From assembly GCF_000275725.1 (NCBI RefSeq), contig NZ_AJTS01000043.1, positions 1 to 38,283 of the forward strand: DNA of 38,283 nt, written 5' to 3'. Both the position numbers and the translations under genes were made by a program. This document shows, piece by piece, positions 31,398 to 38,283 of the stretch (positions are counted from its first letter, which is position 1; each line of letters opens with the position of its first letter). Below the pieces are notes generated by a model. That model saw only the letters and a list, made by a program, of their open reading frames with translations, did not search any database and had not been told where the DNA came from. The DNA comes from Vreelandella stevensii S18214. Its GTDB lineage: Bacteria > Pseudomonadota > Gammaproteobacteria > Pseudomonadales > Halomonadaceae.

Positions 31398-31943
31398 ATG
31401 AGCAATGCCTTACGCGCGTTTCACGCACACTCCCCTACGCTGGGCGAGCGTGTCTATATCGACCCGGCCAGTGTCGTGATCGGCAACGTCACTCTGGGCG
31501 ACGACTGCTCGGTATGGCCCATGAGCGTGATCCGTGGCGATATGCACAGGATCACTATCGGGGCGCGCACCAGCGTGCAGGATGGCAGCGTGCTGCATAT
31601 CACCCACGCCAGCGATTTCAACCCGGAGGGCTTTCCTTTGACGATCGGTGACGATGTCACCATCGGTCACAAGGCCATTCTTCACGGCTGCACGTTGGGT
31701 AACCGTATTCTGGTGGGCATGGGCGCCATCGTCATGGATGGCGCGGTGGTGGAAGACGAGGTGATCATTGCGGCGGGAGCGGTAGTGACACCCGGCAAAC
31801 GGCTGGAAAGTGGCTATGTATATGCGGGCAATCCTGCCAAGCCGTTGCGGCCTTTGAAAGAGCAGGAGCGGGCCTTTTTCCCCTATACGGCAGGCAACTA
31901 CGTCAAATTGAAGGACGAGTTTCTAGCGCAGCAAGGTGGTTAG
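31398..31943 (+). CDS. yrdA: Gamma-carbonic anhydrase family protein (YrdA-like)
   Basis: 181 residues of left-handed beta-helix hexapeptide repeats (for example VVIGNVTLGDDCSVWPMSVIRGD, IGDDVTIGHKAILHGC, ILVGMGAIVMDGAVV). The metal-binding histidines of the gamma-CA fold are seen in VLHITH and in GHKAILHGC. The C-terminal helix packs on the trimer. E. coli YrdA and its kin bind zinc but carbonic anhydrase activity is often weak or untested. AGGAG lies 7 nt upstream of the ATG. Likely co-transcribed with the NSS gene. Confidence 0.94.
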   Translation: MSNALRAFHAHSPTLGERVYIDPASVVIGNVTLGDDCSVWPMSVIRGDMHRITIGARTSVQDGSVLHITHASDFNPEGFPLTIGDDVTIGHKAILHGCTLGNRILVGMGAIVMDGAVVEDEVIIAAGAVVTPGKRLESGYVYAGNPAKPLRPLKEQERAFFPYTAGNYVKLKDEFLAQQGG

Positions 31944-32039
31944 CCTAAACCTTTGGTAAACGGCAGCTTTTTTTATATCAGGCCGTGTTGTAGTCTTCGA
32001 TAATCTGGTAATTTATCCAGTTTTTCAGAGTGCCACGAC

Positions 32040-32711
32040 ATGGCCAACTTTCGCACGCACATTACCGTGGCCGCCTCAGGCGGTACGCTCATGGCCTATA
32101 TGGGCTGGCAAGCGCAGTGGTGGCCCGCGTCGCAATCCTTGCTGATCATTGCGCTGGTGGCCTTCGGTGGCATCCTGCCCGACATAGACGCAGACCGTTC
32201 CCGCTCTATCCGTCTGATTTTCAATCTGTTGTCGGTGCCTACCCTGGTATTGGGGGTGTTGATGCTGCAGCCCTGGTTGACGCCTGGACTGCTGCTGGTG
32301 GCCTGCGGCGGTATCTATTTTTCAGTGCGCTACCTGGCCGCGATTCTCTTCTCCAGATTGACCGTTCACCGAGGGATCTGGCACTCGTTAATGGCGGCGG
32401 GGTTGTGCGCCCTGGCGACGGCGGCGCTCAGCTACCATCTGCTAGCGCAGCCCGCCTGGTTGGCCTGGTCGCACGGTGCCGCGGTACTGGTGGGGTTTAT
32501 CATCCACCTGGGACTGGATGAGCTGTTCAGTGTCGATCTGGAGGGGGCGCGGCTGAAGCGCTCGTTTGGTACGGCGCTCAAGTTGGGCGACAGCCGACGT
32601 CCTCTCTCTAATCTTTTGATGCTCATTGCCATGCTGGTGCTGGTGCCCTGGGTGCCGCCCTGGGGAGTGCTGCTGGAACTGATGCGTCAAGGGTCACTGC
32701 TGTGGCGGTAA
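32040..32711 (+). CDS. YdjM-family inner-membrane metal-dependent hydrolase
   Basis: 223 residues, about five membrane helices. The conserved polar residues of the YdjM/DUF457 family are visible: H7 in THITV, GGILPDIDAD, TVHRGIWHS and HLGLDELFS, which suggest a metal site at the membrane. In E. coli YdjM is an SOS-induced membrane protein of unknown activity. The start is weakly supported by a ribosome-binding site. It converges on dctD and the two coding regions overlap by 25 nt. Confidence 0.88.
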   Translation: MANFRTHITVAASGGTLMAYMGWQAQWWPASQSLLIIALVAFGGILPDIDADRSRSIRLIFNLLSVPTLVLGVLMLQPWLTPGLLLVACGGIYFSVRYLAAILFSRLTVHRGIWHSLMAAGLCALATAALSYHLLAQPAWLAWSHGAAVLVGFIIHLGLDELFSVDLEGARLKRSFGTALKLGDSRRPLSNLLMLIAMLVLVPWVPPWGVLLELMRQGSLLWR

Positions 32712-34069
32712 TCGTCAGCGCTCAGGCCATGCTTTTTGAGCTTGTCGTAGAACGTCTTGCGCGGGATGCCCAGGTGGCGACACACTTCCGTTACGCGGCC
32801 GTGGTGACGCGCCAGTGACTGGCTGATCAGGCTCTTTTCGAACAGCTCTACCTGGCGCGGTAGCGTGGGTTCATGGGTGTCTGCGGCGACACCTTCCAGC
32901 AAGGCGTCCAGCCGATAGTCGAACGCGGCACCCAGCAAAACGTAACGTTCGGCAAGGTTGCGCAGCTCGCGCACGTTGCCTGGCCAGTCGTGGGCCAGCA
33001 GGGCGGCAATGGCCGGGCTGTCCAGCGTTGGCGCTTCCAGCCCGCTACGGTTGGCGGCGACCACGGCAAAGTGCTGAAAAAGGAGCGGGATGTCTTCTCG
33101 CCGTTCGCGCAGGGCGGGCAGGGGCAGGGTGACCACATTGAGGCGGTAGTAGAGGTCTTCGCGAAACAGCCCGTCGTCGGCCGCCACTTTGAGATCTACC
33201 TTGGTGGCGGCAATCACGCGAATATCGAGCGGTACGGCTTCATTGGCTCCCAGGCGTTCGACGCTGCGCTCCTGCAGTACGCGCAGCAGTTTGACCTGCA
33301 GTGCCATGGGCATGGACTCGATCTCATCCAGAAACACCGTGCCGCCGTTGGCATGCTCGAACTTGCCGATACGCCGCTCCACGGCCCCTGTGAAAGCGCC
33401 TTTTTCGTGCCCAAACAGCTCTGATTCGATGGTGTTTTCCGGCACGGCGCCGCAGTTGATCGCCATGAAGGGGCTATTGCGACGAGCGCTGCGTTCATGG
33501 ATCGCGCGGGCCACCAGATCTTTCCCTGTGCCGGTTTCGCCAAACAGCAAGACATCGGCCTCTACCTGGCTGATGCGCTGGATCATGGCCGCCAGGCGCG
33601 AAATGACCGGCGTGCGGCCTACCAGGCGAGGCCCGAGCGCTGCGTGCTGGACTTCGAGCTCGGCTTTCAGGCGCAGGTTTTCCAGGCTTAGCTGGCGCTT
33701 TTCGATGCCGCGTCTCACGACGTCCAGCAGCTGATCGCCCGCAAAAGGCTTTTCCAGAAAATCCCAGGCACCGGCGCGCATTGCTTCCACCGCCGTCGAG
33801 ATGTCGCCATGGCCAGTGATCAGTATGATCGGCAGGGTGGCATCGCGATGGTGAAGCTCATGCAGCAGGGCCATGCCATCCATGCCGGGCATGCGGATGT
33901 CGCTGACGATGACGCCTGGGAAGTCGTCGGGCAGCGCCGCCAAGGCTTGCTCTGCGGATTCGAAGCAGTAGGGAGTGTAGCCGGCCAGCTCCAGGGTCTG
34001 GCTCGCGGTGATACGCAGATGTGGCTCGTCGTCGATCACCATGACCGGCAGTGTCGACGGTTCATGCAT
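32687..34069 (-). CDS. dctD: DctD-type sigma-54-dependent response regulator
   Basis: 460 residues: receiver domain (1-120) with phosphoacceptor D57 and K107, AAA+ domain (about 145-380) with Walker A GETGTGKD at 177-184, the sigma-54-contact loop GAFTGA at 224-229 and Walker B GGTVFLDEIE, then a Fis-type helix-turn-helix (HHGRVTEVCRHLGIPRKTFY) at the C-terminus. It should activate RpoN promoters after phosphorylation by DctB, whose gene overlaps its start by 8 nt. A sigma-54 promoter lies 5 kb away before the TAXI-TRAP operon. The name DctD follows from domain order and the DctB partner; targets are inferred. Confidence 0.93.
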   Translation of the reverse strand: MHEPSTLPVMVIDDEPHLRITASQTLELAGYTPYCFESAEQALAALPDDFPGVIVSDIRMPGMDGMALLHELHHRDATLPIILITGHGDISTAVEAMRAGAWDFLEKPFAGDQLLDVVRRGIEKRQLSLENLRLKAELEVQHAALGPRLVGRTPVISRLAAMIQRISQVEADVLLFGETGTGKDLVARAIHERSARRNSPFMAINCGAVPENTIESELFGHEKGAFTGAVERRIGKFEHANGGTVFLDEIESMPMALQVKLLRVLQERSVERLGANEAVPLDIRVIAATKVDLKVAADDGLFREDLYYRLNVVTLPLPALRERREDIPLLFQHFAVVAANRSGLEAPTLDSPAIAALLAHDWPGNVRELRNLAERYVLLGAAFDYRLDALLEGVAADTHEPTLPRQVELFEKSLISQSLARHHGRVTEVCRHLGIPRKTFYDKLKKHGLSADDYRHSSDP

Positions 34070-35972
34070 GGTTATTGTTCTCCGTTATTCTATGCTGCTC
34101 GCCTAGGGGCGACACGATGGTGCGCGGTAGGGAGATCGTGAAGCACGCGCCTCCCTCGGCCCGGTTGGTGGCCTGTAGCTTGCCCCCCAAGTCCTCCATG
34201 ATACGCGATGAGATGGAAAGTCCTAGCCCCAGGCCGCTGCCCGGCGCTTTGGTAGTGAAAAAGGGCTCGAAGATCCGCGACACATGGTGCTCGGCGATAC
34301 CGGGGCCGTTGTCGATGACATGAATTCGCACTTGGTCAGACGTGGCCTCGGCCCGCAGCGTAAGGGTGGGCTGGGCGACGTCTTTCATCGCCTGGATGGC
34401 ATTGCCAATCAGGTTGACGATGACCTGTTCCAGGCGCACCAGGTCTCCCTCTACCCACAGGGTTTCGGCGGGCCATTGAGGCGTCACCTGGATACTGCCA
34501 TCGCGTAGTCGGCTGTGAAACAGGCGCAGGGCGTACTCGATGCAGGCCTGGACAGAAATGGTTTCGTGGCGCTCGCTGCTTTTGCGAGAAAACTGGCGTA
34601 GCTGGGCACTGATATCTGCCATGCGCTGGGTCAGCTCGACGATTTGCGCCAGATTGGCATCGGCTTGCTCGATGCGCGTCAATTCGATGAAACGGCGCGC
34701 GTTTTCAGCATAGGCGCGAATAGCGGCCAGCGGCTGATTGAGCTCATGATTGATGCCTGCGGCCAGTTGGCCCAACACGGCCAGCTTGGCGGCTTGTATC
34801 AACTCGTTCTGGGTTTGCTGAAGATTGGCTTCTGCCCGACGGCGCTCTTCGATTTCATCGGAAAGGCGTTGATTGCTGGCCACCAGATCGCGTGTTCGAC
34901 GCTCCACGCTGGCTTCCAGCTCATCGCGCGCGCGCGCCAGAGTCTGTCGTTCACGTTCGGCAAAGGCTTCCCGCTCTCGGCGTAGCCGTAAACGTTGCCA
35001 GCCGATGCCTGCGCCCAGTGCAACGACGCCATAGAGGCCTCCTGCCATCAAGGCGGCCACCCATTGGGCGCTGATCACCGAGTTCAATGGCTTGAGAATA
35101 TGCATCTGCCAGCCAAATTCCGGTAGCGGTCTCGTCAAGCTGAGGTAGCGCTCTCCCTGCAGCGGGCCATGGGCAAAGCTGACAAGGTAGCTGTCGGGGC
35201 CATAGGGGGCCTCTACCTCAATGCCGGAGGGGTCGAGCGGCTCGATGGCATAGCGACGCGTTGCGCGGAGGCTTTCGCGCTGCGCTTCGTTGAGGGGGTA
35301 AAGCGCATTCATGCGCAGCTCGGGTTGGCTGGCCATGAAAATGATCGAGTCGCTGTCCGTGACAAACAGCTCCGCATCTTGCTGTGCCCAGCTCTCTTCG
35401 ACCTCATCGAGCAGCACTTTGATGACCAGCACACCATCCGGTGTAGCGTCGGGTGACGTATCGTCCAGCCATACGGGGGCAGAAAAGAAGTATCCCCGCT
35501 CCAGCGACTGCGTACCCAGACCGTAAAAACGCCCCTGCCCACCGGCAATGGCATCGGTGTAATAACTGCGGAAGGCGTAGTTATGGCCAATGAAAGTATT
35601 GGGCCGATGCCAGTTGCTGGCCGCAATGGTGTAGGCGTCGCGATCCAGCAGATAAACGTCCGACACACCTGCCGTAAAGCGAAAGCGGTCCAACAGCAGG
35701 TTCAGCGACATGGGGTCCTGACCTTCGTGCGCAGCCAGGAAACGCTGGATTCCTTCTCGGGTAGAGAGCATTTGGGGCAGGTAATCATAACGGGACAGGT
35801 AGCCCGTCAAGTTGGCTGCCGATAGGCGCAGCTCGTTTTCAGCGTCGTCGCGCAGATTGGCAAGCGCCTGCTCGCGGGCTAGCTGGGCGGCCTGCCACAT
35901 GCACAGCGCAAGCCCCACCGGCAGGATCAGCAGCCAGGCAAGCCGCCAACGTGGGCCGGGAGAGCGACTCAT
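34062..35972 (-). CDS. dctB: DctB-type sensor histidine kinase
   Basis: 636 residues. Membrane helices at about 9-28 and 296-320 bracket a periplasmic sensor of the double-Cache type; the segment with NWHRPNTFIGHNYAFRSYY and FYGLGTQSLERGYFFSAPV is strongly DctB-like. After a coiled coil (about 330-385) comes the HisKA domain with H409 in INHELNQPLAAI, then the ATPase N, D and G boxes (NLIGNAIQA, DNGPGI, GSGLGLGLS). It should sense a carboxylate and phosphorylate DctD. Its start overlaps the end of the GntR gene by 4 nt (ATGA), and its end overlaps dctD. Confidence 0.93.
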   Translation of the reverse strand: MSRSPGPRWRLAWLLILPVGLALCMWQAAQLAREQALANLRDDAENELRLSAANLTGYLSRYDYLPQMLSTREGIQRFLAAHEGQDPMSLNLLLDRFRFTAGVSDVYLLDRDAYTIAASNWHRPNTFIGHNYAFRSYYTDAIAGGQGRFYGLGTQSLERGYFFSAPVWLDDTSPDATPDGVLVIKVLLDEVEESWAQQDAELFVTDSDSIIFMASQPELRMNALYPLNEAQRESLRATRRYAIEPLDPSGIEVEAPYGPDSYLVSFAHGPLQGERYLSLTRPLPEFGWQMHILKPLNSVISAQWVAALMAGGLYGVVALGAGIGWQRLRLRREREAFAERERQTLARARDELEASVERRTRDLVASNQRLSDEIEERRRAEANLQQTQNELIQAAKLAVLGQLAAGINHELNQPLAAIRAYAENARRFIELTRIEQADANLAQIVELTQRMADISAQLRQFSRKSSERHETISVQACIEYALRLFHSRLRDGSIQVTPQWPAETLWVEGDLVRLEQVIVNLIGNAIQAMKDVAQPTLTLRAEATSDQVRIHVIDNGPGIAEHHVSRIFEPFFTTKAPGSGLGLGLSISSRIMEDLGGKLQATNRAEGGACFTISLPRTIVSPLGEQHRITENNNHA

Positions 35973-36739
35973 GCGGAGGTGCGCGTGCCTTGGGCACGGC
36001 GTAATGCGCGCTGAGCGCGGGTCTCCGCACGGGCCATTTCGAGTAGCCCCTCTTCCACATACACCAGATGTTCATGAGCGCGAGCTCGGGCATCTTCTGC
36101 GCGGCCATCCAGGATGGCATCGAGCAGCGCTCGGTGCTGCTTCATCAACTGTGAGCGGGAGCCTGGCTTGGCAAACAGGTGCGCCAGATTATCCACGATA
36201 CTCTGCTCCAGGAGATGGAAGATACCGCGAATGGTGTGCAAGAGCAGGACATTGTGCGCTGCTTCGGCAATCGCCAAATGAAACGCGGCGTCCAGCTTGG
36301 CTTCCTGTGCAGGGTTGGCGCCGACGAAACCGCCGTCCAGCTCCTCGAAGCGCTGTATCAGCACGGCTTTGTCGGCGGGTGTCGAGCGCAGTGCAGCATA
36401 GTAGGCCGATATGCCCTCCATGGCATCGCGAAACTCCAGCAGATCCAGGTGAAATTCCTTGTGGCGGGAAAGCATTTCCAGCAAGGGGTCGGTATAGCCG
36501 CTGTTGAGCGTCTCGTTGACGAAGGTGCCGCCGCCTTGGCGACTACTCAGTAATCCGCGGGCAGCCAATTTCTGAATGGCTTCTCGCAAGGAGGGGCGAG
36601 AAACACCAAAACGCTCAGCCAGCTCTCTTTCAGGGGGCAAGCGTTGCCCGGGTTTCAGGCTTCCTTCCAGAATCATGCCTTCAAGGCGTTCGGTAATCAC
36701 ATCGGCAAGGCGCTGTTGGCGGAGCGGCGGGTAAGACAT
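35969..36739 (-). CDS. GntR/FCD (LldR/PdhR-like) transcriptional regulator
   Basis: 256 residues: winged helix-turn-helix of the FadR subfamily (about 10-75, RLPPERELAERFGVSRPSLREAI) and a C-terminal FCD helical ligand domain with conserved H residues (DAAFHLAIAE, KQHRALLDAI, AHEHLVYVE) that may bind a metal-carboxylate. It most resembles LldR/PdhR, which respond to lactate or pyruvate. ATG at 36739 has GGAG 9 nt upstream; the frame is open to a TTG at 36754. Divergent from lldD, and fused to dctB by an ATGA overlap, an uncommon pairing with a two-component system. Two operators match its class. Confidence 0.9.
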   Translation of the reverse strand: MSYPPLRQQRLADVITERLEGMILEGSLKPGQRLPPERELAERFGVSRPSLREAIQKLAARGLLSSRQGGGTFVNETLNSGYTDPLLEMLSRHKEFHLDLLEFRDAMEGISAYYAALRSTPADKAVLIQRFEELDGGFVGANPAQEAKLDAAFHLAIAEAAHNVLLLHTIRGIFHLLEQSIVDNLAHLFAKPGSRSQLMKQHRALLDAILDGRAEDARARAHEHLVYVEEGLLEMARAETRAQRALRRAQGTRTSA

Positions 36740-36755
36740 GAACAGTAGCTCCAAT

Positions 36756-36772
36756 AATTGGTAAGACCAAGA
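36756..36772. promoter_or_regulatory. Operator O1 (GntR-type palindrome) before the GntR gene
   Basis: The core TTGGT-AAG-ACCAA at 36758-36770 fits the FadR/LldR-type site (TNGTNNNACNA). It starts 19 nt before the GntR start codon and overlaps the likely -10/start region, so autorepression is expected. The outer bases are imperfect. Confidence 0.75.
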
Positions 36773-36884
36773 GTAATCAATTTAAATGTCCCGCTCAAGC
36801 GTCCGTAGCATGCCATTCCAACAAGAAAGCAGCGCTTTGAACTAAAGTATGGTGGATGCCATGGGCTAATTTCACGTTTTGTGT

Positions 36885-36913
36885 TTGACACACAGGATCG
36901 GCCTCTCTAATGT
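36885..36913 (+). promoter_or_regulatory. Sigma-70 promoter of lldD
   Basis: TTGACA at 36885-36890 is a perfect -35; 17 nt later TAATGT at 36908-36913 is a weak -10. Transcription should start near 36920, just upstream of operator O2. Leader about 138 nt. Confidence 0.6.
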
Positions 36914-36931
36914 TGTTTCTGTTTTTTTGTA

Positions 36932-36948
36932 AATTGGTAAAACCAATT
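36932..36948. promoter_or_regulatory. Operator O2 (GntR-type palindrome) before lldD
   Basis: AATTGGT-AAA-ACCAATT is a perfect 17-bp palindrome with the same core as O1. It lies about 12-28 nt downstream of the expected lldD start site, a position that blocks transcription. O1 and O2 centres are 176 bp apart. Confidence 0.88.
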
Positions 36949-37057
36949 AATACGCTAGAGCGCTGGCATACTCATGCGTCGTGGGTAAGCAAGAGCATGT
37001 AGGCATAGCTTTTTGCTGACGTGACAACAACAGTGCAATCTCTCCATAGGGTGCTCC

Positions 37058-38218
37058 ATGATCATTTCTGCCTCCACGGACTATCGCCGGGCTGCCAAGC
37101 GTCGCCTCCCCCCTTTCCTCTTTCATTATGCGGATGGAGGGTCGTACGCAGAGCACACTCTGCGTCGCAACGTGGATGACCTGCGTGATGTTGCGCTACG
37201 TCAGCGGGTGCTGAAGGACATGTCCTCGCTTTCTCTGGAAACCGAGCTGTTTGGTGAAAAGCTTGCGATGCCGCTGGCGCTGGCGCCGGTAGGGCTGGCA
37301 GGTATGTATGCGCGGCGGGGGGAAGTGCAGGCTGCCCGCGCGGCCAGTAAAAAAGGGGTGCCCTTCACCCTGTCGACCGTATCGGTTTGTCCGATTGCCG
37401 AAGTGGCGGCAGCGGTCGACCGGCCCATCTGGTTTCAGCTCTACGTGCTGAAAGACCGTGGGTTCATGAAGCATGTGCTGGATCGCGCCAAGGAGGCTGG
37501 CGTAAAAACGCTCGTTTTTACCGTGGATATGCCAGTGCCCGGAGCGCGTTATCGTGATGCCCACTCCGGCATGAGCGGCAAGCACGGCCCAGCACGGCGT
37601 ATTCTGCAAGCGGTACGGCATCCCCTGTGGGCCTGGGACGTTGGGGTCAATGGCCGCCCCCATGACCTGGGGAATGTGTCCGACTATCGCGGCAAGCCAA
37701 CCGAGCTCGAGGATTACATTGCCTGGCTGGGCGATAACTTCGATCCTTCTATCTCCTGGAAAGATCTGGAGTGGATTCGAGAGCAATGGGATGGGCCCAT
37801 GATCATCAAGGGCATTCTTGATGCGGAAGATGCGCGGGATGCGGTGCGATTTGGCGCAGATGGTATCGTGGTATCCAACCATGGCGGCCGTCAGCTGGAC
37901 GGCGTGCCGTCCACGGCTCGGGCGCTACCCGCCATTGCAGATGCGGTCAAAGGAGATCTAGCGATTCTGGCGGACTCTGGCGTGCGCAGTGGCCTGGATG
38001 TCGTCAGAATGATTGCCATGGGAGCGGATACGGTGCTGATTGGTCGGGCCTTCATCTACGCGCTGGCGACAGCGGGAGAGGCCGGCGTGACCCACCTGCT
38101 CGAGCTGTTTGAAAAAGAAATGCGCGTTGCCATGACGTTGACCGGGGCGCGCACCATTGCTGAACTCGGCTCCCAGTCACTGGTGTCTAATGCTCAGCAG
38201 GTACTGTTGCAAGAGTAA
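37058..38218 (+). CDS. lldD: L-lactate dehydrogenase (FMN, quinone-linked)
   Basis: 386 residues, close in length and sequence to E. coli LldD (396). It oxidises L-lactate to pyruvate at the inner membrane, passing electrons to quinone. Landmarks: [13 protein letters not shown] with a substrate-contact tyrosine, [30 protein letters not shown]-type FMN site, [14 protein letters not shown], and the catalytic base H275 in [10 protein letters not shown]. The C-terminus is slightly shorter than in E. coli. It is divergent from the GntR-dctB-dctD operon. No lactate permease gene (lldP) is beside it within the window. Confidence 0.97.
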   Translation: MIISASTDYRRAAKRRLPPFLFHYADGGSYAEHTLRRNVDDLRDVALRQRVLKDMSSLSLETELFGEKLAMPLALAPVGLAGMYARRGEVQAARAASKKGVPFTLSTVSVCPIAEVAAAVDRPIWFQLYVLKDRGFMKHVLDRAKEAGVKTLVFTVDMPVPGARYRDAHSGMSGKHGPARRILQAVRHPLWAWDVGVNGRPHDLGNVSDYRGKPTELEDYIAWLGDNFDPSISWKDLEWIREQWDGPMIIKGILDAEDARDAVRFGADGIVVSNHGGRQLDGVPSTARALPAIADAVKGDLAILADSGVRSGLDVVRMIAMGADTVLIGRAFIYALATAGEAGVTHLLELFEKEMRVAMTLTGARTIAELGSQSLVSNAQQVLLQE

Positions 38219-38283
38219 AAGCAGGCGGTGCTGCCTGATAGTAGAGACGGTATATAGGTGTGCGACTGCAAAGCGTGAAATTA

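Larger units (their letters stand above)
36740..37057. promoter_or_regulatory. Divergent GntR/lldD control region
   Basis: 318 bp between divergent genes, with no coding sequence. It holds two GntR-type palindromes and a likely sigma-70 promoter for lldD; these are listed separately. A possible promoter for the GntR gene on the minus strand is TTGAGC (about 36793-36798) with TACTCT at 36770-36775, 17 nt apart, overlapping the first operator. The rest shows no further structure. Confidence 0.7.

Overview
The window looks like a chromosomal segment of a moderately halophilic gammaproteobacterium, most likely of the Halomonadaceae (Halomonas and relatives). The reasons are a gammaproteobacterial 23S/5S rRNA pair, a metK // tkt-epd-pgk-fba block arranged as in Pseudomonas and its relatives, a prlC-yheV pair, GC-rich genes, acidic exported proteins, a TAXI-TRAP uptake system and a phasin-like small protein. 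The genus is an inference from gene content and protein character; no database was searched.

Layout. 1-3300: the distal part of an rRNA operon, with the spacer end, complete 23S rRNA, 5S rRNA and terminator. 3360-6750: a dGTPase-like HD hydrolase facing a minus-strand group of HAD phosphatase, YciH and a membrane-anchored NERD protein. 6976-7649: two small genes of unknown role, an exported acidic protein and a phasin-like protein. 7719-14283: a minus-strand central-carbon cluster, tkt, lrgA, lrgB, epd, pgk, fba, closed by a strong terminator; metK is divergent from tkt. 15864-18762: a three-gene ABC importer of the iron/siderophore/cobalamin class behind a possible Fur box. 18889-24000: ligB (a DNA ligase with an apparent signal peptide), an AEC permease, metF and an ion-transporter-superfamily permease. 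23915-27234: TAXI-TRAP transporter (binding protein plus fused permease). 27497-29848: yheV and prlC. 30026-32711: an NSS symporter, a gamma-carbonic anhydrase homologue and a YdjM-type membrane protein. 32687-38218: dctD, dctB and a GntR/FCD regulator in one minus-strand operon, divergent from lldD.

How the genes may work together. The most interesting pattern is a possible carboxylate regulon. The GntR gene overlaps dctB by an ATGA, and dctB overlaps dctD. Two GntR-type palindromes (TTGGT-N3-ACCAA) lie in the GntR-lldD intergenic region, one next to each gene. About 5 kb away the TAXI-TRAP operon has a near-consensus sigma-54 promoter (TTGGCACG-N4-TCGCT) with two perfect palindromes upstream, which is what a DctD-type enhancer-binding activator needs. 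The window has no lldP-type lactate permease, so the TRAP system is a candidate importer of lactate or a related carboxylate that feeds LldD. The lrgAB pair inside the glycolytic cluster may add a pyruvate or overflow-carbon transport step.

No mobile element, CRISPR array, tRNA gene or phage gene was seen.
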